Positions 37,345 to 44,672 of a stretch of DNA of 64,000 bases are shown here, one piece after another. How positions within the stretch are numbered: the stretch's first letter is position 1; each line of letters begins with the position of its first letter. The stretch is from NCBI RefSeq assembly GCF_000472505.1, contig NZ_AWZR01000004.1, forward strand, positions 191,971-255,970, given 5' to 3'. Under the pieces are notes generated by a model. It had not been told where the DNA came from. It did not search any database and saw only the letters and a list, made by a program, of their open reading frames with translations. The translations under genes were made by a program, and so were the position numbers. This DNA is from Luteimonas sp. J29 (GTDB taxonomy: Bacteria; Pseudomonadota; Gammaproteobacteria; Xanthomonadales; Xanthomonadaceae).

Positions 37345-39819
37345 TCAGTCCTCCAGGGTCACGGCGATGGCGCGCGCCGGCGGCGCGGCCGGGCCCACGG
37401 CGAGCGGCGCGTACTCGCGCGCCTGCGCGCCGGCCACGCGCTCGGCCCAGGGATCGGGCAGGCCCTCGAGCGCGAACAGCAGCCGCTCGTAGAGCGCGCG
37501 GCGGTTGTCGGCGTCCTCGACCACCTTGCGCCGGATGTAGTCCAGGCCCACGCGCTCGATGTAGTGCACCGTGCGGTCGAGGTAGTACGCCTCCTCGCGG
37601 TAGAGCTGCAGGAAGGCGCCGGTGTATTCCTTCACTTCCTCCGGCGTGCGTACCTTGCACAGGAAGCGCGCGACCTCGGTGCGGATGCCGCCATTGCCGC
37701 CGACGTGGATCTCCCAGCCCGAATCCACGGCGATGATGCCCACGTCCTTGATCCCGCTCTCGGCGCAGTTGCGCGGGCAACCGGAGACCGCGAGCTTGAC
37801 CTTGTGCGGGCTCCACATGTTGGCCAGCATCGTTTCCAGTTCGATCCCCATCCGGGTGCTGTCCTGGGTGCCGAAGCGGCAGAACTCGCTGCCCACGCAG
37901 GTCTTCACCGTGCGGATCGACTTGCCGTAGGCGTGGCCGGACTTCATGCCCAGGTCGCGCCAGACATCGACCAGGTCCTCCTTCTTCACTCCCAGCAGGT
38001 CGATGCGCTGGCCGCCGGTGACCTTGACCATGCGCACCTTGTACTTCTCGGCCACGTCGGCGATGCGGCGCAGCTCCGACGGACTGGTCACGCCGCCCTT
38101 CATCTGCGGCACCACCGAGAAGGTGCCGTCCTTCTGGATGTTGGCGTGGGCGCGCTCGTTGATGAAGCGGCTCTGGGGGTCGTCGATCGCCTCGCGCGGC
38201 CAGGTCGAGAGCATGTAGTAGTTGATCGCCGGGCGGCAGGTGGCGCAGCCGTTGGGCGTACGCCATTCCATGAAGGCGTAGGCCTGGGCGTGGCTGACCA
38301 GGCGATGCTCGCGGATCGCCTGGCGGACCTCGCCGTGGGTGCGGTCGGTGCAGCCGCAGATGGCCTTGGTCTTCGGCGTCTCCTGGAAGTTCGAGCCCAG
38401 GCAGTTCATCAGGATCTGCTCGACCAGGCCGGTGCACGAGCCGCAGGAACTCGCCGCCTTGGTGTGTTTCTTGACCTCGTCGACGGTGAACAGGCCCTGC
38501 TCGCGCACCGCCTTGACGATCGTGCCCTTGCACACGCCGTTGCAGCCGCAGACCTCGTCGGCGTCGGCCATGGCCGCGGCCCGGTCCTGGCCGGCGGTGC
38601 CGGATTCGCCCATCGCCAGTTCGCCGAAGGCGAGGGTGTCGCGGCGTTCGCCGATCGCGGTGCCGTCCTTGATCTGCTTGAAGTACCAGGCGCCGTCGCT
38701 GGTGTCGCCGTACAGGCACGCGCCGACCAGGCGGTCGTCGCGGATCACGAGTTTCCGGTACAGCCCGGCGCCAGGGTCGCTGAGCACGATCTCCTCGGCG
38801 CCGTCGCCGCCCATGAAGTCGCCGGCGGAGAACAGGTCGATGCCGGTGACCTTGAGCTTGGTCGAGACCGTGGATCCGCGGTAGATGCCGATGCCGAAAG
38901 TGGCCAGGTGGTTGGCGCAGACCTTGGCCTGCTCGAACAGCGGCGCGACCAGGCCGTAGGCGACGCCGCGGTGCGAGGCGCATTCGCCCACGGCATACAC
39001 GCGCGGATCGTAGGTCTGCAGCGAATCGTTGACCACGATGCCGCGGTTGCAGTGGATGCCGGCCTCCTGCGCCAGCGCGGTGTTGGGGCGGATGCCGGCG
39101 GCCATCACCACCAGGTCGGCCGGGATCTCGTCGCCGTTGGAGAACCGCACCGCCGCGACCTCGCCGGCCTCGTTGCCGACGATCGCGCTGGTCGAGGTGT
39201 CGAGGCGGAACTGCAGCCCGCGCGCCTCCAGCGACGCCTGCAGCATCGCGCCGGCCACCGGATCGAGCTGGCGCTCGAGCAGCCAGCCGGCCAGGTGCAC
39301 GACGGTCACCTCCATGCCGCGCAGCATCAGGCCGTTGGCCGCCTCCAGCCCGAGCAGGCCGCCGCCGATCACCACCGCGCGCCGCTTCACCTTCGCGGCC
39401 TCGATCATGGTGCGGGTGTCGTCGATGTCGCGGTAGCCGATGACGCCCTTCAGGTCCTTGCCCGGGATCGGGAGGATGAACGGCAGCGAGCCGGTGGCCA
39501 GCAGCAGGCGGTCGTAGCCGGCTTCGGTGCCGTCCGCCGCCAGCACCCGGCGGCGCGCGCGGTCGATGCGCGTGACCTGCTTGCCCAGGTGCAGGGTGAT
39601 GCCGTTGTCCGCGTACCAGGACAGCGGGTTGAGGACGATGTCGTCGAAGTCCTGCTCGCCCGCCAGCACCGGCGAGAGCAGGATCCGGTTGTAGTTCGGG
39701 TACGGCTCGGCGCCGAACACGGTGATGTCGTACATCCCGGGCGCCAGCTTCAGCAGCTCCTCGAGGGTGCGGATGCCGGCCATGCCGTTGCCCACCACCA
39801 CCAGCCGTGGCTGTTTCAT
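37345..39819 (-). CDS. nirB: NADH-dependent nitrite reductase large subunit NirB
   Basis: An 824-residue enzyme reducing nitrite to ammonia with NADH. Order: an FAD/NAD oxidoreductase domain (VVVGNGMAGIRTLEELLKL at the start), two BFD-like [2Fe-2S] motifs (CGCNGVCKG and SCGSCTGLVEQI), then the nitrite/sulfite reductase domain with siroheme-[4Fe-4S] ligands in CVGSEFCRFG and SGCPRNCAES. ATG 39819 overlaps the stop of the GNAT gene by 4 bp (ATGA) and has GAGG at a proper distance, so it is preferred over an upstream ATG at 39837. Confidence 0.96.
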   Translation of the reverse strand: MKQPRLVVVGNGMAGIRTLEELLKLAPGMYDITVFGAEPYPNYNRILLSPVLAGEQDFDDIVLNPLSWYADNGITLHLGKQVTRIDRARRRVLAADGTEAGYDRLLLATGSLPFILPIPGKDLKGVIGYRDIDDTRTMIEAAKVKRRAVVIGGGLLGLEAANGLMLRGMEVTVVHLAGWLLERQLDPVAGAMLQASLEARGLQFRLDTSTSAIVGNEAGEVAAVRFSNGDEIPADLVVMAAGIRPNTALAQEAGIHCNRGIVVNDSLQTYDPRVYAVGECASHRGVAYGLVAPLFEQAKVCANHLATFGIGIYRGSTVSTKLKVTGIDLFSAGDFMGGDGAEEIVLSDPGAGLYRKLVIRDDRLVGACLYGDTSDGAWYFKQIKDGTAIGERRDTLAFGELAMGESGTAGQDRAAAMADADEVCGCNGVCKGTIVKAVREQGLFTVDEVKKHTKAASSCGSCTGLVEQILMNCLGSNFQETPKTKAICGCTDRTHGEVRQAIREHRLVSHAQAYAFMEWRTPNGCATCRPAINYYMLSTWPREAIDDPQSRFINERAHANIQKDGTFSVVPQMKGGVTSPSELRRIADVAEKYKVRMVKVTGGQRIDLLGVKKEDLVDVWRDLGMKSGHAYGKSIRTVKTCVGSEFCRFGTQDSTRMGIELETMLANMWSPHKVKLAVSGCPRNCAESGIKDVGIIAVDSGWEIHVGGNGGIRTEVARFLCKVRTPEEVKEYTGAFLQLYREEAYYLDRTVHYIERVGLDYIRRKVVEDADNRRALYERLLFALEGLPDPWAERVAGAQAREYAPLAVGPAAPPARAIAVTLED

Positions 39820-40385
39820 CGTGTTGCCTCGTCGCATTCGTGCGCGCCGTCGAGCGCGCGGGTCATGAAGGTGCTGCAGGGATCGGGGCGGTAGTCGCCG
39901 AACGGGCCGCAGGGCGTGAAGCCGAAGCGCGCGTACAGGGCCCGCGCGGGCGCGAACTCCGGCTGGCTGCCGGTCTCCAGGCTCAGCCGCCGGTAGCCGC
40001 GGCGGCGGGCCTCGGCGACGACCGTGTCGAGCAGCGCCGCCGCCACGCCGCGCCGGCGCGCCGCCGGCACGGTGCGCATCGATTTCACCTCGCCGTGGAC
40101 GGGATCGAGTTCGCGCAGCGCGGCGCAGCCGAGCAGGCGGTCGCCGTCCCAGGCGCTCCAGAACGCGATCCCCGGCGCGCGCAGGCGCGCGAGGTCGAGC
40201 GCGTGCACGCTTTCGGGCGGAGAGATGCGGCGCATCTGCTCCAGGTGCTCGCGCAACAGGGCGGCGATCTCCGGGCCGGTCAGCGGGTCGCGCACGATCC
40301 GCGGCATCGTCCCGGCGGCGACGGCCACGCCGGTGGCGATGCCTGCCGCCGGCGCCGCGGGCGTGGATGCGGGGAACTCAGGCAC
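39816..40385 (-). CDS. GNAT family N-acetyltransferase within the nitrate operon
   Basis: A 189-residue GNAT-fold protein. The acetyl-CoA binding motif A is in RTVPAARRRGVAAALLDTVVAEA, followed by RRLSLETGSQPEFAPARALYARFGF and PDPCSTFMTRAL near the end. It resembles the small-molecule or PhnO-like branch; the substrate is unknown. The GTG start at 40385 overlaps the nirC stop by 8 bp, and its own stop overlaps nirB by 4 bp, so it is translated as part of the nitrate operon. An internal ATG at 40307 would remove the Ala-rich N-terminus and may be the true start. Confidence 0.85.
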   Translation of the reverse strand: MPEFPASTPAAPAAGIATGVAVAAGTMPRIVRDPLTGPEIAALLREHLEQMRRISPPESVHALDLARLRAPGIAFWSAWDGDRLLGCAALRELDPVHGEVKSMRTVPAARRRGVAAALLDTVVAEARRRGYRRLSLETGSQPEFAPARALYARFGFTPCGPFGDYRPDPCSTFMTRALDGAHECDEATR

Positions 40386-41205
40386 CGCCGGCCTCCGCGC
40401 CGCGCACCCGCCGCGCCGTGCGCGCGTGGGTGGCGTACATCGTCAGGCCGACGAAGGTCAGCCCGCCGACCAGGTTGCCGACCACGGTCGGGATCTCGTT
40501 CCAGGCCAGGTAGTCGCCGAGCGAGAACTGCCCGCCCAGCATCAGGCCGGCCGGGAACAGGAACATGTTGACGATGGAATGCTCGAAGCCCATGTAGAAG
40601 AACACCATGATCGGCATCCACATCGCGATGACCTTGCCCGACACGTGCGAGGACACCATCGCCCCGACCACGCCGGTCGAGACCATCCAGTTGCACAGCA
40701 CGCCGCGCACGAACAGGGTCAGCATTCCCGCCGCGCCGTGGGCGGCGTAGCCCAGCGTGCGCGATTCGCCGATGTGGCCGAGGCGCTCGCCGATCGCGTC
40801 CGGCGCGGTGCTGAAGCCGTAGGTCACGATCACCGCCATGAACACCGCCACGGTGATCGCGCCGGCGAAGTTGCCGGCGAACACCAGGCCCCAGTTGCGC
40901 AGCACGCCGGCCCAGGTGCAGCCGGGGCGGCGGTCGATCACCGCCAGCGGGCACAGCGTGAACACGCCGGTGAGCAGGTCGAAGCCGAGCAGGTAGAGGA
41001 TGCAGAAGCCGACCGGGAACAGCATCGCGCCCAGCAGCGGCTGCCCGGTCTGCACGGTGACGGTGACCGCGAACGCGGCGGCGAGCGCGAGGATGGCGCC
41101 GGCCATGTAGGCGCGGATCACCGTGTCGCGGGTGGACATGTGGATCTTGCTTTCGCCCGCGTCGATCATCTTCGCGGCCAGTTCGGAGGGGCTCACGTAG
41201 CTCAT
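40378..41205 (-). CDS. nirC: formate/nitrite transporter family protein, probable nitrite channel
   Basis: A 275-residue FNT-family channel with six membrane helices. Typical elements are YMAGAILALAAAFAVTV, PVGFCILYLLGFDLLTGVFTLCPLA, the NWGLVFAGNFAGA loop, GVLCNWMV and FFYMGFEHSIVNMFLFPAG. In this operon it most likely moves nitrite across the inner membrane and prevents its accumulation. ATG 41205 is chosen. It is 41 bp downstream of the narK stop. Confidence 0.9.
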   Translation of the reverse strand: MSYVSPSELAAKMIDAGESKIHMSTRDTVIRAYMAGAILALAAAFAVTVTVQTGQPLLGAMLFPVGFCILYLLGFDLLTGVFTLCPLAVIDRRPGCTWAGVLRNWGLVFAGNFAGAITVAVFMAVIVTYGFSTAPDAIGERLGHIGESRTLGYAAHGAAGMLTLFVRGVLCNWMVSTGVVGAMVSSHVSGKVIAMWMPIMVFFYMGFEHSIVNMFLFPAGLMLGGQFSLGDYLAWNEIPTVVGNLVGGLTFVGLTMYATHARTARRVRGAEAGGA

Positions 41206-41246
41206 GGCGTCGACCTGCGTTGGAGGGGAAGGGGAGGAAAGCGCCG

Positions 41247-42455
41247 CTAGACGCGCGCGGCGCCGAGCCGGGCCCAGCCAACGCGCCAGCGTTGCTTGAC
41301 CCCGACCAGGCACACGGAAGCGGCCAGCGCGATCGCGGCGAAGGTCCACAGGCCGGGCGCGTAGGAGCCCGACTGCTGCTTGACCACGCCCATGCCGGCC
41401 GCGAGCAGGAATCCGCCCACGCCGCCGGCCATGCCGATCAGCCCGGTCATCAGCCCGATGTCGCCGCCGAAGCGCTGCGGCACGAGCTGGAACACCGCGC
41501 CGTTGCCGGCGCCCAGGCACAGCAGGGTGACCACGAACAGGGCCACCGTTGCGACCGGACCGCCCATGCCCAGCGCGGCGCCGGCGACGAGTGCGGTCAC
41601 CGCCACGTACACCATCTGCAGGGTGCGGGTGCCGCCGATGCGGTCGGCGATCACGCCGCCGATCGGCCGCATCGCCGAGCCGGCCAGCACGCAGGCCGCG
41701 GTCGCCCAGCCGGCGACCTCGGGCGCGAAGCCGAACTGGTCGTGGAAGTAGCCGGGCAGGGCGCTGGCGAAGCCGGCGAAGCCGCCGAAGGTGATCGCGT
41801 AGAAGAACATGAACCACCACGAGTCGCGGTTGCCGACCAGCACCCGCGCGTAGTCGCCCATGCGCTTGCGCGCCACCGGCACCGGCGCGTCCTTCGCGCA
41901 CAGCGCGAACACCACCAGCACCACCAGCAGCGGCAGGCAGGCCAGGCCGAACACATTGCGGAAGCCGAACGCCGCCGCCAGCGCCGGCGCGAACAGCGCG
42001 GCGAGCACCGTGCCCGAGTTGCCGGCGCCGGCGATGCCCATCGCCGTGCCCTGGTGCTCGGGCGGATACCAGCGCGAAGCCAGCGGCAGCGCGACCGCGA
42101 ACGAGGCGCCGGCCACGCCCAGCATCCCCCCCAGCGCCAGCGCCTGGGCGAAGCTGTGCACGCCCAGCCACCAGGCGGTGGCGAGCGAGGCGATCACCAG
42201 CGCCTGCGCGAGCAGGCCGGTGCGGCGCGCGCCGATGCGGTCGGCGAGCAGGCCGAGGAACAGGCGCAGGACGGCGCCGCACAGGATCGGGACCGCCACC
42301 ATCAGCGCCCGCTGCTGGGTGTCGAGCCCCAGCACGCCGGCGATCTGCACCTGCATCGGGCCGAGCAGGTACCAGACCATGAAGCTCAGGTCGAAGTAGA
42401 GGAAGGCCGCGATCAGCGTCGGGGTGTGTCCGGCCTGCCAGAACGAACGGTTCAT
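41247..42455 (-). CDS. narK: MFS nitrate/nitrite transporter, NarK/NasA (NNP) family
   Basis: A 402-residue major facilitator with 12 predicted helices. The nitrate-signature regions G-x-x-G-A-G-N-x-G (AMGIAGAGNSGTVLAALFAPA and CLGAGNGAVFQLVPQRF) and FMVWYLLGPMQ near the N-terminus place it in the nitrate/nitrite porter family. It is the first gene of the operon, so it is presumably the nitrate uptake system. It is transcribed from the sigma-54 promoter at 42663-42678 through a leader with ANTAR-type hairpins and a terminator that ends 78 bp before its ATG. Confidence 0.93.
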   Translation of the reverse strand: MNRSFWQAGHTPTLIAAFLYFDLSFMVWYLLGPMQVQIAGVLGLDTQQRALMVAVPILCGAVLRLFLGLLADRIGARRTGLLAQALVIASLATAWWLGVHSFAQALALGGMLGVAGASFAVALPLASRWYPPEHQGTAMGIAGAGNSGTVLAALFAPALAAAFGFRNVFGLACLPLLVVLVVFALCAKDAPVPVARKRMGDYARVLVGNRDSWWFMFFYAITFGGFAGFASALPGYFHDQFGFAPEVAGWATAACVLAGSAMRPIGGVIADRIGGTRTLQMVYVAVTALVAGAALGMGGPVATVALFVVTLLCLGAGNGAVFQLVPQRFGGDIGLMTGLIGMAGGVGGFLLAAGMGVVKQQSGSYAPGLWTFAAIALAASVCLVGVKQRWRVGWARLGAARV

Positions 42456-42533
42456 CGCACTCTCCGTGGGAGAGCGGCCGCCGCGGCCTGGAGCCGCGTC
42501 CCGCGACGGCCGCGGGGAGGGAAGGGCCCAAAC

Positions 42534-42577
42534 AAAAAAGGCGCCATCCGACCGGAGGGGGTGGCCGGAATGACGCC
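42534..42577 (-). terminator. leader terminator controlling the nitrate operon
   Basis: On the minus strand a stem of GGCGTCATTCCGGCC and GGTCGGATGGCGCC with an A/C-rich loop is followed by six T residues, 78 bp before the narK ATG and after the two ANTAR-type hairpins. It is placed to stop transcription unless NasT prevents its formation. Confidence 0.85.
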
Positions 42578-42589
42578 GTTGTCCGCACC

Positions 42590-42650
42590 CCGGAGCCGCC
42601 GTTGGCCCCGGATTGCCTTGAAGTGGTGCCGGCGCGGCATTGCGTCCGGC
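42590..42650 (-). promoter_or_regulatory. tandem ANTAR-protein (NasT) RNA hairpins in the nitrate operon leader
   Basis: Hairpin P1 (42628-42650) has the stem GCCGG-CGC/GCG-CCGGC with one bulged A and the hexaloop AATGCC. Hairpin P2 (42590-42611) has an 8-bp stem CCGGGGCC/GGCTCCGG and the hexaloop AACGGC. Both loops carry A at position 1 and G at position 4, the conserved bases of ANTAR targets, and P2 lies 12 nt before the terminator. NasT, encoded just upstream, should bind here when nitrate releases it from NasS. Confidence 0.85.
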
Positions 42651-42662
42651 GTTTATTGCGTC

Positions 42663-42678
42663 GCAACACGCGTGCCAA
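42663..42678 (-). promoter_or_regulatory. sigma-54 promoter of the nitrate assimilation operon
   Basis: TTGGCACGCGTGTTGC on the minus strand matches the -24/-12 consensus (TGGCAC-N5-TTGC) exactly. The expected start is near 42651, giving a leader that begins just before hairpin P1. Confidence 0.9.
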
Positions 42679-42843
42679 GTCGGCGCCGGAGGACGTTGCA
42701 GGACCGGGCTGCCCCCGGTCCCGCTCTGAAAAAGCGAGCCGGATCAGGCACCTGCCGCGGCCGGGCGACGCCGGCAGGCGTGCGAGGGTCCGGGCGCATG
42801 TCCTGCCGGAAATGCCCCGCAATGGGGAATCGAGCCACGGATG

Positions 42844-42882
42844 TGCGCCACGATGGTGCGCCTAATGCACCCATACGGTGCA
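42844..42882. promoter_or_regulatory. two NtrC enhancer-like dyads
   Basis: TGCACCCATACGGTGCA (42866-42882) is a perfect 6-5-6 dyad matching the NtrC consensus. TGCGCCACGATGGTGCG (42844-42860) is a near match. Their centres are 22 bp apart (two helical turns) and about 200-220 bp upstream of the sigma-54 start, the usual enhancer position. They lie between nasS and the promoter. Confidence 0.85.
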
Positions 42883-42931
42883 AATGAGGTCCGTGCGCCC
42901 CCAGCCCCGGAGCGCGCACGGTGGCGCCCCA

Positions 42932-44008
42932 CTACTCCCAGCGCATCCCGTCGAACAGCACGCTGCGCCGCGTGTCGCCGCGCGGCAGGGGCACGCCGGC
43001 CTGCAGTGCGGCCAGGCGGTAGCTGTCGAGCCGGTGCAGTTCGGCCAGGCGTGCGTCGTCGCCCATCGCATCGGGCGACAGCCATCCCCAGCGCCGGAAC
43101 TGGTGCAGGAACCAGCGCCCGTCGGAGAGCCAGGGGAAGTTGACCTCGCCGTCGCCATGGAAGCGCAGGCGGGTGGTGCGCTGGTCGCCCTCCGGCAGGA
43201 GCAGGCATTCGACCAGCACCTCGACCGGCAGGTCGATGGCGCCGTCCGCGGCCAGCCAGTGGGCGGCGCGCGCACGGTGGTCGGCGCTTTCGTCCAGCCA
43301 GCGGCAAGCCTCGAGCACGGCGGCGGTGAGGGCGGTGACGGTGTCGGGCTCGAGCGCGGCAAACCCGCGCCGGCAGGCCAGCACCTTCTCCGGATGGCCG
43401 GGCCACAGCTCGCCGCTGCGGATCACCCGCGCGCCGATGCCCTGGACCTCGGCCTGCGCCGCCCACGGCTCGCCGACGCTGTAGCCGAGCAGTTCGCCGC
43501 CGGCCAGGGCGCCGGGCATCTGCGGCGGCGGCAGGGTCACGGCCTCGATCTCGTGCAGCGGATCGACGTCCTGCGCCGCCAGCCAGTAGTACAGCCACAT
43601 CGCGTGGGTGCCGGTGGGGAAGGTATGGGCCAGGCGGGGCCGCTGGCGCGGCACCTCCAGGGCCTCGCGCAGGGACGCGCCTTCGCGCAGGCGCCGCGCC
43701 GGTTCCGGCGCGAGCACGATGGCCTGGCCGTTGTGATTGAGCACCATCAGCACCGCCATCGGCTCGCACGGGCCGCCGATGCCCGTGTCGATGCCGTACA
43801 CCATGCCCGCGAGCGCGTGGGTGGCGTCGATCTCGCCCGAGATCAGGCGGTCGCGCACCGCCGCCCACGAGGCCTGGCGCTGCAGCTCCAGGCGCAGCCC
43901 GTAGCGGCGGTCCAGGCCCAGGCGCACCGCGACCACCAGCGGCGCGCAGTCCACCAGCGGCATGTAGCCGATGCGCAGGGTCCGCGGCGGGCCGGCGAGG
44001 CGACTCAT
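42932..44008 (-). CDS. nasS: nitrate sensor NasS (NrtA/CmpA-like binding protein without signal peptide)
   Basis: A 358-residue NrtA/CmpA-type solute-binding protein (TLRIGYMPLVDCAPLVVAVRLGL near the N-terminus, GIGGPCEPMAVLMVLNHNGQ, GTHAMWLYYWLAAQ, GYSVGEPWAAQAE) but with no signal peptide, so it stays in the cytoplasm. That is the hallmark of NasS, which holds NasT inactive until nitrate or nitrite binds. Its ATG overlaps the nasT stop by 4 bp (ATGA), so the two are co-translated. It ends 49 bp before the enhancer sites of the nitrate operon. Confidence 0.92.
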   Translation of the reverse strand: MSRLAGPPRTLRIGYMPLVDCAPLVVAVRLGLDRRYGLRLELQRQASWAAVRDRLISGEIDATHALAGMVYGIDTGIGGPCEPMAVLMVLNHNGQAIVLAPEPARRLREGASLREALEVPRQRPRLAHTFPTGTHAMWLYYWLAAQDVDPLHEIEAVTLPPPQMPGALAGGELLGYSVGEPWAAQAEVQGIGARVIRSGELWPGHPEKVLACRRGFAALEPDTVTALTAAVLEACRWLDESADHRARAAHWLAADGAIDLPVEVLVECLLLPEGDQRTTRLRFHGDGEVNFPWLSDGRWFLHQFRRWGWLSPDAMGDDARLAELHRLDSYRLAALQAGVPLPRGDTRRSVLFDGMRWE

Positions 44009-44580
44009 CCGAGCAGCTCCGCCATCGACAGGATGCGGCGCGCCACGTCGACCAGCTTCAGGTTCTGCCGCATCGCCTGCTGGCGCAGGGCGGCGTACGC
44101 ATCGCGCTCGCTCATTCCGCGTTTCTCCATCAGCAGTCCCTTGGCCTGCTCGATCAGTTTCCGGTCGTGCAGCTGCTGCTGCACGCCTTCGAGCTGCTGG
44201 CGCAGGTGCACCTCCTGCTCGAAGCGCGCCAGCGCCACCTGGATGATCGGGCGCAGCCGCGATGGCGACAGGCCATCGACCACGTAGGCGGCGACGCCGG
44301 CGCCGACCGCGGCGCGGATCAGCTGCTCATCGTCGTCCGCGGAGAACATCACCACCGGGCGCGGCGCGTGCCGGTGCAGCATCGCCAGCTGTTCGAGCGC
44401 GTCGCGCGAGGGCGAGTCGACGTCGAGCATCACCACGTCGGGCCGATGCGCCTGGACCGCGTGCAGCAGCGCGCCGACGTCGGCGACCACGTCCACCACT
44501 TCGTGGCCGCTCTCCTCCAGCGCGGCGCGCAGGTCGCCGATCGGCTTGGCCGTATCGCTGATGAGGAGGATGCGCGGCAT
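44005..44580 (-). CDS. nasT: ANTAR-domain response regulator NasT, nitrate antiterminator
   Basis: A 191-residue protein with a receiver-like domain (1-120; phosphoacceptor-position Asp in DVVMLDVDSPS) and a C-terminal ANTAR RNA-binding domain (about 130-190: LEGVQQQLHDRKLIEQAKGLLMEKRGMSERDAYAALRQQAMRQ as a region, with the typical A-K-G-L-L-M core). It binds tandem hexaloop hairpins in the leader at 42590-42650 and prevents termination. ATG 44580 is chosen at the start of the receiver; a longer frame begins at 44661 but would cover its own promoter. Confidence 0.93.
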   Translation of the reverse strand: MPRILLISDTAKPIGDLRAALEESGHEVVDVVADVGALLHAVQAHRPDVVMLDVDSPSRDALEQLAMLHRHAPRPVVMFSADDDEQLIRAAVGAGVAAYVVDGLSPSRLRPIIQVALARFEQEVHLRQQLEGVQQQLHDRKLIEQAKGLLMEKRGMSERDAYAALRQQAMRQNLKLVDVARRILSMAELLG

Positions 44581-44617
44581 GCCCGGGGCGCCTCGCTGGC
44601 GGCGTGGACGGGTTGGG

Positions 44618-44638
44618 TTATGTTGCCCCGCAACATAA
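44618..44638. promoter_or_regulatory. 9-bp inverted repeat TTATGTTGC-CCC-GCAACATAA in the nasT/cysG divergent promoter
   Basis: A perfect 9+9 bp dyad with a 3-bp centre lies midway between the nasT and cysG-like starts and overlaps the -10 box of nasT. It looks like an operator for a dimeric regulator that I cannot identify. Confidence 0.6.
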
Positions 44639-44661
44639 TCGCTCGCGACGCGGTTTGCCAA
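44633..44661 (-). promoter_or_regulatory. sigma-70-type promoter of nasT-nasS
   Basis: On the minus strand TTGGCA (44656-44661) and TTATGT (44633-44638) are separated by 17 bp. This would drive nasT-nasS independently of the sigma-54 promoter further downstream. Confidence 0.55.
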
Positions 44662-44672
44662 GGAGGCCGACG

